The translations under genes were made by a program, and so were the position numbers. The notes under the pieces are model-generated. The model had not been told where the DNA came from, searched no databases, and saw only the letters and a list, made by a program, of their open reading frames with translations. A stretch of 64,000 nt of DNA from Caulobacter flavus (GTDB lineage: Bacteria; Pseudomonadota; Alphaproteobacteria; Caulobacterales; Caulobacteraceae). Below, in pieces: positions 15,679-24,085 of this stretch. Positions within the stretch are counted from its first letter, which is position 1. Every line of letters starts with the position of its first letter. The stretch lies in NCBI RefSeq assembly GCF_003722335.1, contig NZ_CP026100.1:496001-560000 (forward strand). The letters run 5' to 3'.

Positions 15679-15793
15679 TTTCTCCGATAAATGCCGAACA
15701 TATCTCGTTTTCTATGAAAACCAATCGGCACCAAAAGCATGCAGCGGGGGTGAACAAACCGGGACTTCATCTCATTATCTCCGAGAATTCACA
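15668..15793. repeat. Transposon right end with three putative TnsB-binding sites
   Basis: Three copies of a roughly 20-base motif lie in the same orientation: 15668-15689 (CATCTCGCATTTTCTCCGAT), 15699-15717 (CATATCTCGTTTTCTATGA) and 15768-15787 (TCATCTCATTATCTCCGAGA). Shared core: ATCTCrttwTCTcCGA. The terminus reads GAATTCACA at 15785-15793, and chromosomal comM begins at 15794. The first two copies are close together and the outermost is about 50 bases away, so the spacing is uneven. A TnsB site over the tnsA start suggests autoregulation, as known in Tn7. Confidence 0.75.
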
Positions 15794-16500
15794 CCGGCGG
15801 CGGCATCCGGGCCAAGCCGGGCGAGGTGTCGCTGGCCCACAACGGCGTGCTGTTCCTCGACGAGCTGCCCGAGTTCGGCGTCCAGGCGCTGGACAGCCTG
15901 CGCGCGCCGCTGGAGACCGGCGAGGTGATGGTCGCCCGCGCCAACGCCCACATCCGCTATCCGGCCCGGGTGCAGCTGGTGGCGGCCATGAACCCCTGCC
16001 GCTGCGGCCACGGCGGGGCCGGTCGCGGGGCTTGCGGCAAGGCTCCGCGCTGCATCCGCGACTACCAGGGCCGGGTGTCGGGCCCGCTGATGGACCGCAT
16101 CGACCTGGCCGTCGACATGCCCGCCGTCACCGCCGCCGACCTGGCCCTGCCGCCCTGCAGCGAGGGCTCGGCCGAGGTCGCCGCCCGCGTCGCGACCGCC
16201 CGCCGCCTGCAGGCCGAGCGGGCCGAGGACCTGATGCCGGGCACGCCGGAAACGCTGAACGGCCGGGCCGAGGGCGAACTGCTCGACCGCGTCTGCGCCC
16301 TCGACGAGGCGGGCCGCGCCCTGCTGACCCGCGCCGCCGAGGCCGGTCGGATCAGCGCCCGGGGCTGGACCCGCACCCTGCGCCTGGCCCGCACCATCGC
16401 CGACCTGGAAGGGGCGGCCTCGGTCAAGCGGGTGCACGTGGCCGAGGCCCTGGCCCACCGCCGGACCTCGGCGCCGGGCGAGATGGAAGGCGTGGTCTGA
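15794..16500 (+). pseudogene. comM: 3' fragment of comM/yifB, disrupted by the transposon
   Basis: The frame from GGC 15796 reads GGGIRAKPGEVSLAHNG and then LFLDELPEFGVQALDSLR, the Walker B part of the Mg-chelatase-like AAA+ helicase ComM. It continues through AAMNPCRCGHGG, the sensor and arginine-finger region PLMDRIDLAVDMPAV, and the C-terminal helicase-associated domain ending GVV at 16500. The N-terminal protease-like domain and Walker A are missing, since they would be on the far side of the transposon. ComM promotes branch migration during natural transformation. The gene is broken; a GTG at 15826 could start a truncated product, but it would lack Walker A. Confidence 0.95.
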
Positions 16501-16503
16501 GAT

Positions 16504-16634
16504 CCTCCCCCTCTGGGGGAGGTGTCGCCGAAGGCGACGGAGGGGGAGTTTTCAGCTTCCGAGGCGCTGGCCGACGTCCCGCCCGTTCCCCCACCGATCG
16601 CTACGCGATCGCCTCCCCCCACAGGGGGAGGTTC
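16504..16634. repeat. Dispersed palindromic repeat, inverted pair
   Basis: Two oppositely oriented units (16504-16548 and 16587-16634) share an outer CCTCCCCCnnnnGGGGGAGG palindrome and an inner hairpin. The inner stem is GTCGCC/GGCGAC in the first unit and CGATCGC/GCGATCG in the second. The same family recurs at 26771, 38509 and 41008. It sits between the comM fragment and the kinase gene. Confidence 0.8.
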
Positions 16635-16714
16635 CATGCCGGAGCGACCTAGGAGCCCCCGAAAGCTCCGCCGCCCTCACCGCCCCTTAACCCGCGGCCG
16701 CTAAGCTCCTCGCC

Positions 16715-18265
16715 ATGACCAAGCCTCGCGACGCCGTCTCCGCCGAACAGCTGGCCACCTTGAGCCACGAGTTCCGCACGCCCCTGAACGGGGTGCTGGG
16801 CATGGCGCGCCTCTTGGAAAACACCCGCCTCACCGCCGAGCAGCGCTCCTATGTCGCCGCCCTGCGCGAGAGCGGCGACCACCTGCTGAGCCTGGTCAAC
16901 GACGTGCTGGACTTCGCGCGCCTGGGCGCCACGGCGCTGGAGCTGCACCTGGCCCCCGTCGCGCCCGAGGACCTGCTGCGCCAGGTGGCCGAGCTGATGA
17001 GCCCCCGCGCCCACGAGAAGGGCGTCGAGATCGCCTGGGCCGTCGAGCGCGGCCTGCCGCCGCTGCTGGCCGACGAGGGCCGCCTGCGCCAGGTGTTGCT
17101 GAACTTCGCCGGCAACGCCGTGAAGTTCACCGAAAAGGGCGGCGTGCTGATCAGCGCCCGCGACGCCGGGAACGGCCGCGTGCGCTTCTCGGTCGCCGAC
17201 ACCGGCCCGGGCGTCGCCCCCGAAGCCCGCGAGAAGATCTTCGAGGCCTTCGTCCAGACCGACCCGTCGCACCAGGCCCAGCTGGGCGGCGCGGGCCTGG
17301 GCCTGGCCATCGTCGCCCGCCTGGCCGCCGCCATGGAGGGCGAGGCCGGGGTCGGTGAAGCCGCCATCGGAGACGGCGTCGGCGGCGCAGACTTCTGGTT
17401 CGAGGCCCCGTTCGAGCGCTGCGCCGAAGCCCCTCCCGCCCCGCCGCTGGAAGGCCGGTTCGTCGCCGTCGTCTCGCCCAACCCCGTGGTCCGCGAAGCC
17501 GTGGGCGCTCAGGCCATCGCCAGCGGCGCCTGGGTGCGGAATCTGGCCGGCCTCGACAAGGTCGAGAGCCTGCCGGACCAGACCGTGCTGCTGGTCGACG
17601 CGGCCCTGGCCGGTCCCGATCGCCCGCTGGCCGCCCCGGCCGGCCGCGCCGCCGTGGCCCTGCTGACCCCCGACCAGCGCGACCTGATCCCCAATCTCTC
17701 CAAGGCCGGCTTCTCGGGCTACCTGATCAAGCCGCTGCGCCGCGCCTCGCTGGTGACCCGCGTGCTGGCCGCCAAGCCGATCGACGCGACGCTGGAGGCC
17801 CTGGCCGCGCCGGCCGAGGCCGAGGACGACCGCATCGCGCCGGCCGCCGCCCCCGGCGCCCGCGTGCTGCTGGCCGAGGACAATCCGATCAACGCCCTCC
17901 TGGCCCGCACCCTGCTGGAGCGCGAGGGCTGCACCGTCGACCGCATCGCCAGCGGCGACGAGGCCGTGGCCGCCCTGTCGCGCGGAACCTACGACCTGGT
18001 GTTCATGGATCTGCGCATGCCGGGCCTCAACGGCCTGGAAGCCACCCGCGCGGTCCGCGCCAAGGGCGTCGACACCCCGATCCTGGCCCTGACCGCCGAC
18101 GCCTTCGACGAGGACCGCCGCCAGTGCCTGACGGCCGGCATGGACGACTTTCTCGTCAAACCCCTGACCCCCGCGGCCCTGCGCGAGGCCCTCTCGCGCT
18201 GGACCGGCCCCGACCGCCCGCGCCGCTGGACGAACGACGCGACGCGCGCCAAGGTCGCCGGCTGA
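16715..18265 (+). CDS. shkA: Hybrid histidine kinase, ShkA-like (c-di-GMP-controlled)
   Basis: A 516-residue soluble hybrid kinase. The HisKA helix is at the very N-terminus with phospho-acceptor H18 (LSHEFRTPLNG). The ATPase has its N-box at 127-139 and DTGPG and GAGLGL motifs to 197. A pseudo-receiver follows at about 247-352 with no acceptor Asp, then a true receiver at 382-496 with D432 (FMDLRMPG) and K482. The linker between the receivers contains DDR (371-373). This order and motif match ShkA of Caulobacter, in which c-di-GMP binding to the first receiver releases autoinhibition and starts the ShkA-ShpA-TacA phosphorelay for stalk biogenesis and G1-S change. No membrane segment is present. 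Confidence 0.85.
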   Translation: MTKPRDAVSAEQLATLSHEFRTPLNGVLGMARLLENTRLTAEQRSYVAALRESGDHLLSLVNDVLDFARLGATALELHLAPVAPEDLLRQVAELMSPRAHEKGVEIAWAVERGLPPLLADEGRLRQVLLNFAGNAVKFTEKGGVLISARDAGNGRVRFSVADTGPGVAPEAREKIFEAFVQTDPSHQAQLGGAGLGLAIVARLAAAMEGEAGVGEAAIGDGVGGADFWFEAPFERCAEAPPAPPLEGRFVAVVSPNPVVREAVGAQAIASGAWVRNLAGLDKVESLPDQTVLLVDAALAGPDRPLAAPAGRAAVALLTPDQRDLIPNLSKAGFSGYLIKPLRRASLVTRVLAAKPIDATLEALAAPAEAEDDRIAPAAAPGARVLLAEDNPINALLARTLLEREGCTVDRIASGDEAVAALSRGTYDLVFMDLRMPGLNGLEATRAVRAKGVDTPILALTADAFDEDRRQCLTAGMDDFLVKPLTPAALREALSRWTGPDRPRRWTNDATRAKVAG

Positions 18266-18304
18266 CGGGCGGGCGGTTCCCCTCGTCCTTCGGGGGAGCA
18301 CCGC

Positions 18305-20017
18305 ATGACCGAGCAGAGCAAGAGCGACGCCACGGCTCCGCCGAAGAAGAGCCTGGCCGGCGCGCTGGCCGTGTTCGGTGAGCGCCGCGCCCTGGCCCTG
18401 CTGGGCCTCGGCTTCGCGTCGGGCCTGCCCTACATGCTGATCTTCGACACCCTGTCGCTGTGGCTGCGGGACGCGGGCCTGTCGCTGGCGGTGATCGGCT
18501 TCTTCAGCCTGGCCACCCTGTCGTTCTCGCTGAAGTTCCTGTGGGCCCCGCTGATCGACCGGACGAAGATCCCGATCCTGCACGACCTGCTGGGTCATCG
18601 CCGCGCCTGGATGCTGGTCTGCCAGGCCGGGATCATGGCCGGCCTGTGGGCGATCTCGACCCTGAACCCGGCCACCAACCTTGGCCTCCTGGCCGCTCTG
18701 GCCGTGCTGACCGGCTTCATGACCGCCAGCCAGGACATCGTCATCGACGCCTGGCGCATCGAGGTGGCCGACGCCGAGCGCCAGGGCCCGATGGCCGTGG
18801 CCGTGCAGTGGGGCTATCGCGGGGCGATGGTCGTGGCCGGCGCCGTGCCGCTGCTCCTGGCCGAACGCTTCGGCTGGAACTTCTCCTACGCGCTTATGGC
18901 GCTGGCCGTGCTGATCGGCGTCGGCGCCACCCTGTGGGCGCCGCGCGAGGCCGCCCACACCATCCGCCCGATCCATGCCGACGACGTCGCCCAGCCCCAG
19001 GCCCTGGTGGTCGTCGAATGGCTGGCTCGCCTGGCGATCATCGCCCTGGGCGCCCTGATCCTGGGCTCGGGCCTGGCCGGCGACGCCGACCTGCTGTCGA
19101 AGATCGTCGGCGGGGAGACCCTGGCCGAGGCCTGGAAGGCCAAGCCCAACGGCGTCTGGCTGCAGATGCTGGGCGCGCTGACGGGCCTGGGCGTCATCGT
19201 GCTGGCCGCCTGGCCGATTCCGGGTGTCCGCACCAAGCCCGGCGTCTACCTGTCGACGGCGCTCGGTTCGCCGCTGAAGGACTTCATGACCCGCTTCTCG
19301 GGCGTGGCCGGCCTGATCCTGGCGGCGATCTGCATCTACCGGGTGTCGGACTTCGTGCTCAACATCATGAACCCGTTCTACCGGGACATGGGTTTCTCGC
19401 TCACCGAGATCGCCGAGATCCGCAAGGTGTTCGGCATCATCGCCTCGATGATCGGCGTGTTCCTGGGCGGGGTGATCGTCGCCCGCTTCGGCCTGATGAA
19501 GGCCCTGATCATCGGGGCCTTCGCCCAGCCGATCAGCAACCTCGGCTTCGCCGTGCTCGCCGTCAGCGGCCACAGCGTGCCGATGCTGTTCACCAGCATC
19601 TGCCTGGACAACATCTGCGGCGGCATCGCCGGCACGGCGCTGATCGCCTACATGTCGAGCCTGACCACGGCCGGCTTCACGGCCACCCAGTACGCGCTCT
19701 TCACGTCGCTCTACGCCCTGCCGGGCAAGCTGGTGGCCTCGCAGTCGGGCCGCATCGTCGAGGCCTCGGCCGCCGCCGCCGAGCACGGCGGCCCGATGGC
19801 GGCGCTGAAGGGCCTGTTCGCCCGCACCCCGCCCGAGACCTTCGCCGCGGCCGGCGCCAAGCTGGGCGTCAGCGGTCAGGCGATGGGCGCGGGCTACGTG
19901 GCTTTCTTCATCTACACCGCCCTGATCGGGGTGGCGGCGATCGTGCTGTCGTTCATGGTCGCGGCCCGCCAGCCCAAGGTGCAGGCGGCCAAGGCGGCGG
20001 CCGAAGCCGCCGCCTGA
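18305..20017 (+). CDS. ampG: AmpG-family muropeptide permease (MFS)
   Basis: A 570-residue major facilitator with about 14 membrane helices. AmpG imports GlcNAc-anhydro-muropeptides from the periplasm for cell-wall recycling, which also feeds beta-lactamase induction in many species. Family marks: LGFASGLPYMLIFDTLSLWL in the first helix, then FSLKFLWAPLIDR, FMTASQDIVIDAWRIEV and the long central region with extra helices at 340-430. The N-terminal 25 residues are charged and the C-terminus is Ala/Lys-rich. It starts 40 bases after the kinase gene with GGGGGAG upstream and may be cotranscribed. Confidence 0.92.
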   Translation: MTEQSKSDATAPPKKSLAGALAVFGERRALALLGLGFASGLPYMLIFDTLSLWLRDAGLSLAVIGFFSLATLSFSLKFLWAPLIDRTKIPILHDLLGHRRAWMLVCQAGIMAGLWAISTLNPATNLGLLAALAVLTGFMTASQDIVIDAWRIEVADAERQGPMAVAVQWGYRGAMVVAGAVPLLLAERFGWNFSYALMALAVLIGVGATLWAPREAAHTIRPIHADDVAQPQALVVVEWLARLAIIALGALILGSGLAGDADLLSKIVGGETLAEAWKAKPNGVWLQMLGALTGLGVIVLAAWPIPGVRTKPGVYLSTALGSPLKDFMTRFSGVAGLILAAICIYRVSDFVLNIMNPFYRDMGFSLTEIAEIRKVFGIIASMIGVFLGGVIVARFGLMKALIIGAFAQPISNLGFAVLAVSGHSVPMLFTSICLDNICGGIAGTALIAYMSSLTTAGFTATQYALFTSLYALPGKLVASQSGRIVEASAAAAEHGGPMAALKGLFARTPPETFAAAGAKLGVSGQAMGAGYVAFFIYTALIGVAAIVLSFMVAARQPKVQAAKAAAEAAA

Positions 20018-20021
20018 CCCC

Positions 20022-21776
20022 TCAGTCCCCGCAGGCGCAGATCAGCGGATAGTTGGTCGTGTCGGCGATGGTGGTCATGCCGTAGTAGTCGACCAGCACC
20101 GACTCCGCCGTGCAGAAGGCGCCCTCGACCCAGGCCTGGTCGTTGGAATAGGCCTCGCCGATGATGAACAGGTTCGCGCTGGCGGCGCCGGGCACGAGGC
20201 CCGTCGGTTGGCGGATCTTCTGCATCACGTCGCAGATGTCGTAATGCGCGGCCCAGGCGTGATAGCCGGCGCCGAACGGGTTCAGCGAGAAGTCGTTGAA
20301 GATCGCCTCGACCGGCCAGGGGATCTGGTGGGCGGCGTTCGGATCCCCCCAGTGCACCTTGGCCAGTTCCAGCAGCACCATGCGGATCATGGTGTCGGTG
20401 GCCTTGCGCGGGCCGAACAGCACCTGGTGATCCTGGTCGATCGGAACCTTGCGGCGCTCGGTGACGTCGACCTCCAGCTCCTGCCAGAACTGCACGTACT
20501 GCATGTCGTCGTACGAGGCGAGGACGCCGTAGGCGGGGTTTTCCGCGCCGTCGCTGTTGTTCCCGAAGTAGTAGACCTGGCGCAGCGGCAGGTCGGTGAT
20601 GGTCGGACCGAAGGTGTTGGGCTTGCCCGTCAGGCTGGGCGGATAGGGCACGCTCGGGTCGTTCCACCACGGACGGTCGAAGAACAGCATCACCCGCATC
20701 GACGGCTGACGGATGACGCCGTCGATATAGAGCTGCACGCCCTCGGCGTTGAGGATGTCGAGCGTGCCGGCGGGCATGTCGGCGTACTGGGTGGCCTCGG
20801 CCACCAGGTCCAGCGAGGCCGGCGGCATGGCCAGGAAGGCGTTCGGCGTGGTCTGCACCGCGCCGCCCTTGAACGGCGTCTCGGCGCTGGCCAGACGATA
20901 GTTGACCGTCTCGCCCTCCAGCCAGATCGAGTGCAGGCGGGTGCGCTGGGTCAGCTCGAAGGTCACGCCGGCCTTGGCGGCGGCGGCCCTGGTCTGCTGA
21001 TAGAGCTCGACGAAGACCTGCGAGTAGCCGCCGCTGAGGGTCTTGAACGCCCCGCCGGGCGCGAACTCGCCGTTGTAGACGGCGGCGTTGGCGGCGTTCC
21101 AGTTGATGACGTTGGAGGTGTAGCCGCCAGCGTCGGCGGCGTACTCGTAGCCCTCGTTGCCGGCCTGGTCGTAGAAGATGTTCCAGTAGCCGATGTTGCC
21201 GGCGATCGAGCCCGGCGGATAGACGAACGAGTTGAAGGTCGCCGGCAGCCGGCCCGAGCCGTAGAAGGCGCACTGCTGCGAGCGGGTCGAGACCGGGGCC
21301 TTGCCGGTGATCAGCGCCGAGATGTTCGAGAACAGGGTGGCGGCCGGCTGCTCGTTGTTGCCCGGCGTGTTGTAGGGCGCGGGGTGGGTCGCCAGTTGAT
21401 CCTGGTAGATGTGCTCCTCGCGCAGGAACAGCAGCGGATTGTCGGTGGTGTTGAAGTCGATGATCTTGCCGGCGAGGCCCAGCGCCTCGATGGTCAGGGT
21501 CACCAGCTGGTGGCCTTCGCTCTTGGCCGCGTCCCACTGGATGAAGCGCATGCCGCCGGCCTCGATATAGGACTGGCGCGGATCGTCGTTGCAGAAGTGG
21601 GTGACGATGCGGCCGGCCGGCAGGCGCGTGCCCGAGCCGGGACCGTCGAAGGCGTAGTCGCCCCACTCGTAGAGCTGGATCACGTCGCCCGCGGCCGCCT
21701 TGCCGCCGGTGACCAGCCGCCAGGCGGTGTAGAGCCCGGCCGGCCCCGCGCCGAAGATCGTGTAGGTCGTTCCCAT
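20022..21776 (-). CDS. FAD-dependent amine oxidase-type oxidoreductase
   Basis: A 584-residue flavoprotein. FAD is bound by the Rossmann motif FGAGPAGLYTAWRL near the N-terminus and by a C-terminal strand-helix LFIIGEAYSNDQAWVEGAF, the layout of monoamine and L-amino-acid oxidases. The substrate region is long and rich in aromatic residues; I cannot name the substrate. The start at ATG 21776 follows GGGGAG by 7 bases; the open frame extends further up to 21890 but without a good start. It converges with ampG, whose stop lies only a few bases away. There is no signal peptide, so it acts in the cytoplasm. Confidence 0.78.
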   Translation of the reverse strand: MGTTYTIFGAGPAGLYTAWRLVTGGKAAAGDVIQLYEWGDYAFDGPGSGTRLPAGRIVTHFCNDDPRQSYIEAGGMRFIQWDAAKSEGHQLVTLTIEALGLAGKIIDFNTTDNPLLFLREEHIYQDQLATHPAPYNTPGNNEQPAATLFSNISALITGKAPVSTRSQQCAFYGSGRLPATFNSFVYPPGSIAGNIGYWNIFYDQAGNEGYEYAADAGGYTSNVINWNAANAAVYNGEFAPGGAFKTLSGGYSQVFVELYQQTRAAAAKAGVTFELTQRTRLHSIWLEGETVNYRLASAETPFKGGAVQTTPNAFLAMPPASLDLVAEATQYADMPAGTLDILNAEGVQLYIDGVIRQPSMRVMLFFDRPWWNDPSVPYPPSLTGKPNTFGPTITDLPLRQVYYFGNNSDGAENPAYGVLASYDDMQYVQFWQELEVDVTERRKVPIDQDHQVLFGPRKATDTMIRMVLLELAKVHWGDPNAAHQIPWPVEAIFNDFSLNPFGAGYHAWAAHYDICDVMQKIRQPTGLVPGAASANLFIIGEAYSNDQAWVEGAFCTAESVLVDYYGMTTIADTTNYPLICACGD

Positions 21777-21930
21777 GGCCGTCTCCCCGTTCGGCCGCGG
21801 ACGCGACCCTGACGTGCATCGCCGACACTTCGCGCGGCTGAAGAACGGACGACTGTGCGAAACCCGACAGCGGCGAAAGAAAAGCAGCAACGCCTCTCCT
21901 CCCCCGCCTGCGGGGGAAGAGTAAAAAAGA

Positions 21931-21958
21931 AAAAGGCCCCGGATCGCTCCGGGGCCTT
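21931..21958 (-). terminator. Rho-independent terminator of the peptide transporter gene
   Basis: A 10-base-pair stem AAGGCCCCGG/CCGGGGCCTT with an ATCGCT loop is followed on the minus strand by a T-rich run (CTTTTTCTTTTTT). It lies 26 bases after the stop of the POT transporter. A second small hairpin, CCCCCGCCTGCGGGGG, follows at 21901-21916. Confidence 0.9.
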
Positions 21959-21983
21959 CGTCTTCAGTCTGGGTCGCCGAGGA

Positions 21984-23885
21984 TCAGTCGGCGACCGTGG
22001 CGGTGTCGGTCGGGGCGGCGTGATGCTCGTCGGCGCCATGCGACCACTTCTTGAGGAAGGGCGACAGCACCAGGAAGATCACCCCGATCGCCGCGGCGAT
22101 CAGGCCGATGACGTTGAACACCTGCAGCGAGGTGCGCAGCGCCGCCTCGGGGTCCAGCACCTGGCCGCCGACGGTCTCGACCGTGGTCAGGCCGGCGATG
22201 AAGCCGCCGACGTACTGGGCGATGGCCACGGCCATGAACCACACGGCCATGATGAACGACACCATCGAGGCCGGCGACAGCTTGGTCATCTGCGACAGGC
22301 CCACGGGCGACATGCACAGCTCGCCGGTGGTGTGCAGCATGTACATCAGCACCAGGAAGAACAGCGGCATGCGGAAGGCGCCGTCGGCGAAGGTCGAGCC
22401 CCACTGCAGCACCAGGAAGCCGAGGCCGACCTGGAGCAGGGCCAGGCCGAACTTCACGACCGGGTTCGGATCCTTGTCGCGACGGCCCAGGAAGGTCCAC
22501 AGCGCGGCGAACACCGGGGCGAAGATCAGGATCCAGCCCGCGTTCAGGGCCTGGGTCTGGGCAGCGTTGAAGCTGGAGTCGATCCACAGCGTCTTGGCCG
22601 GGTCGATGGAGGCGGCGGCCAGCTGGGCCGGGGTGGCGAAGGTCACCGCGCCGCCGAACCAGCGCACGGCCTCCGAGGTCAGGTTGAGATTGACGTTGGT
22701 CGCCGCGAACAGGTTCAGCGACGAGCCGGCCTGCTCGAACAGGGTCCAGAACACCACCGCGCCGAAGATCAGGAACATGGCCAGGGCCAGGCGCTCGCGC
22801 TCGACCTTCTGGACCTTGGTGAACATGAACCACAGCACGTAGCCGATCGAGCCGATCATGCCCGCCACCAGCGTCACGCCGACGATGGCGCTGCGCTGGA
22901 CCAGGAAGAACACGCCCAGCACGCCGACCAGCGACAGGGCGTAGATCGCGTGCTCGCGGGTCAGCGGACCGGCGACCTTCTCCTTCAGCTTCTTGGGCTC
23001 GGGCGCCTCGCCCTTGCCCAGCAGCCAGGGCTTGCCCAGCACGAAGACGACGAAGCCGGCCAGCATGCCAAGGCCTGCGAGGCCGAAGCCCGCCCACCAG
23101 CCGACCTTGATGCCCAGCAGGCCGCAGAGGATCGAGGCCCAGAACGAGCCGAGGTTGATGCCGTAGTAGTAGAGGGTGAAGCCCGGGTCGCGACGCGGAT
23201 CGCCCTGCGGATAGAGCTGGCCGACGATGGTCGAGATGTTGGGCTTGAGGAAGCCGACGCCGACGATGATCAGCGACAGGGCCAGCCAGAAGATGTTCAG
23301 ATAGGTCGGGTCACGGCCCTCGACGCCCAGGCTGTACTGGCCCTTGGGCAGCACGGCGGGGATCGGCGAGGCGGCCGGCAGGTTCTTGATCTCGAAGTCG
23401 CCGGCCTTGGTGGCCGAGACGTCGTAGGGCTGGCCCGCGACCACCAGCTTGGCGACGCGGTCGCCGCCCCGGCCCTCGGCCTGGAACTGATAGGTCTGGC
23501 CGGCATAGGTCAGGGTCTGGGTGGCGGGCTTGCCTTCCACCGCCATGGCCAGGTGGCCGGCGACCAGCAGGATGGCGCCGAAGGCCACGGCCTTGCGGGT
23601 GCCCAGCCACTTGTCGGCCAGGAAGCCGCCGATCAGCGGCAGCAGATAGACGAGAGAGGTGTAGGAGCCGTAGTGCCCGTTGGCGACTTTCGGGTCGAAA
23701 AGGAAGTGCTGCGTCAGATAGAAGATCAGGATCGCCCGCATGCCGTAGTAGGAGAACCGCTCCCACATCTCGGCGAAGAACAGGATGATCAACCCCTTCG
23801 GGTGTTCCTTGATGAGCTGCATGAAAACCGGCAGGCCCGTCACCAATGTGACGAGAATGCCGGCGACTACGACAATGCTATTCAT
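21984..23885 (-). CDS. Proton-dependent oligopeptide transporter (POT/PTR family)
   Basis: A 633-residue transporter for di- and tripeptides, coupled to protons. Signatures: EMWERFSYYGMRAILIFYL in helix 1 (the ExxERFxYY motif) and FTLYYYGINLGSFWA (the PTR2 FYxxINxG motif). About 14 helices are visible. An insertion of about 90 residues at 135-225 contains a soluble beta-rich stretch (GKPATQTLTYAGQTYQF and so on), larger than in E. coli DtpA, and is seen in related Caulobacter-type proteins. It ends at a clear terminator and starts with ATG at 23885. Confidence 0.93.
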   Translation of the reverse strand: MNSIVVVAGILVTLVTGLPVFMQLIKEHPKGLIILFFAEMWERFSYYGMRAILIFYLTQHFLFDPKVANGHYGSYTSLVYLLPLIGGFLADKWLGTRKAVAFGAILLVAGHLAMAVEGKPATQTLTYAGQTYQFQAEGRGGDRVAKLVVAGQPYDVSATKAGDFEIKNLPAASPIPAVLPKGQYSLGVEGRDPTYLNIFWLALSLIIVGVGFLKPNISTIVGQLYPQGDPRRDPGFTLYYYGINLGSFWASILCGLLGIKVGWWAGFGLAGLGMLAGFVVFVLGKPWLLGKGEAPEPKKLKEKVAGPLTREHAIYALSLVGVLGVFFLVQRSAIVGVTLVAGMIGSIGYVLWFMFTKVQKVERERLALAMFLIFGAVVFWTLFEQAGSSLNLFAATNVNLNLTSEAVRWFGGAVTFATPAQLAAASIDPAKTLWIDSSFNAAQTQALNAGWILIFAPVFAALWTFLGRRDKDPNPVVKFGLALLQVGLGFLVLQWGSTFADGAFRMPLFFLVLMYMLHTTGELCMSPVGLSQMTKLSPASMVSFIMAVWFMAVAIAQYVGGFIAGLTTVETVGGQVLDPEAALRTSLQVFNVIGLIAAAIGVIFLVLSPFLKKWSHGADEHHAAPTDTATVAD

Positions 23886-24085
23886 TCGCGACCTTGACTG
23901 TATTCAAGTCAGACAGGGCGACGCCAACGGTCGTTTCGCCCTCCCCTCCCCAATTCGCGGGGAGAAGATCACGCGGCTTTCCGTTTCACAAGCAAAGGCT
24001 TGCCGGGAGGGAGCGGTTGAGGCGCGTCGCGCGTTTCACTGACCGCAAGTTCCGCAACGACACCCTCAACGCCTGGGGAACGCCC

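Larger units (their letters stand above)
1..15793. mobile_element. Tn7-like transposon in comM (right part; left end outside window)
   Basis: The element is defined by a complete tnsA-tnsB-tnsC-tniQ operon on the minus strand, a convergent tnsE-like gene, three repeated sites at the right end, and a terminus ending TTCACA (5'-TGTGAA on the other strand), like the TGT/ACA ends of Tn7. The base after the terminus is in the reading frame of a comM gene that lacks its 5' half, so the insertion point is visible directly. The left end, the 5 bp target duplication and the 5' comM part are not in the window, so the element is longer than 15.8 kb. Insertion in comM is known for AbaR/Tn6022-type Tn7 relatives in Acinetobacter. 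Cargo: a GHKL ATPase, cytosine methylase, vsr, SNase and unknown genes. Confidence 0.88.

Noticed and set aside
1..15793. CRISPR-associated transposon (Cas genes or crRNA array with the Tn7-like core)
   Set aside because: No cas gene or regular repeat-spacer array is seen; the element instead has a TnsE-like protein.
15826..16500. A complete small AAA+ gene starting at GTG 15826
   Set aside because: It is only the C-terminal part of ComM; Walker A and the N-terminal domain are missing, and the comM frame continues upstream to the transposon end.
16649..19786. A 1045-codon open frame on the minus strand
   Set aside because: It lies antisense to the kinase and ampG genes and is rich in G, Q, R and H repeats, a by-product of high-GC codon bias.
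20208..21812. A 534-codon plus-strand frame
   Set aside because: Shadow of the FAD oxidoreductase, whose GAGPAG motif and RBS are on the minus strand.
21855..23897. A 680-codon open frame on the plus strand
   Set aside because: Antisense shadow of the POT transporter, composed mainly of Q, H, G, R and D runs.
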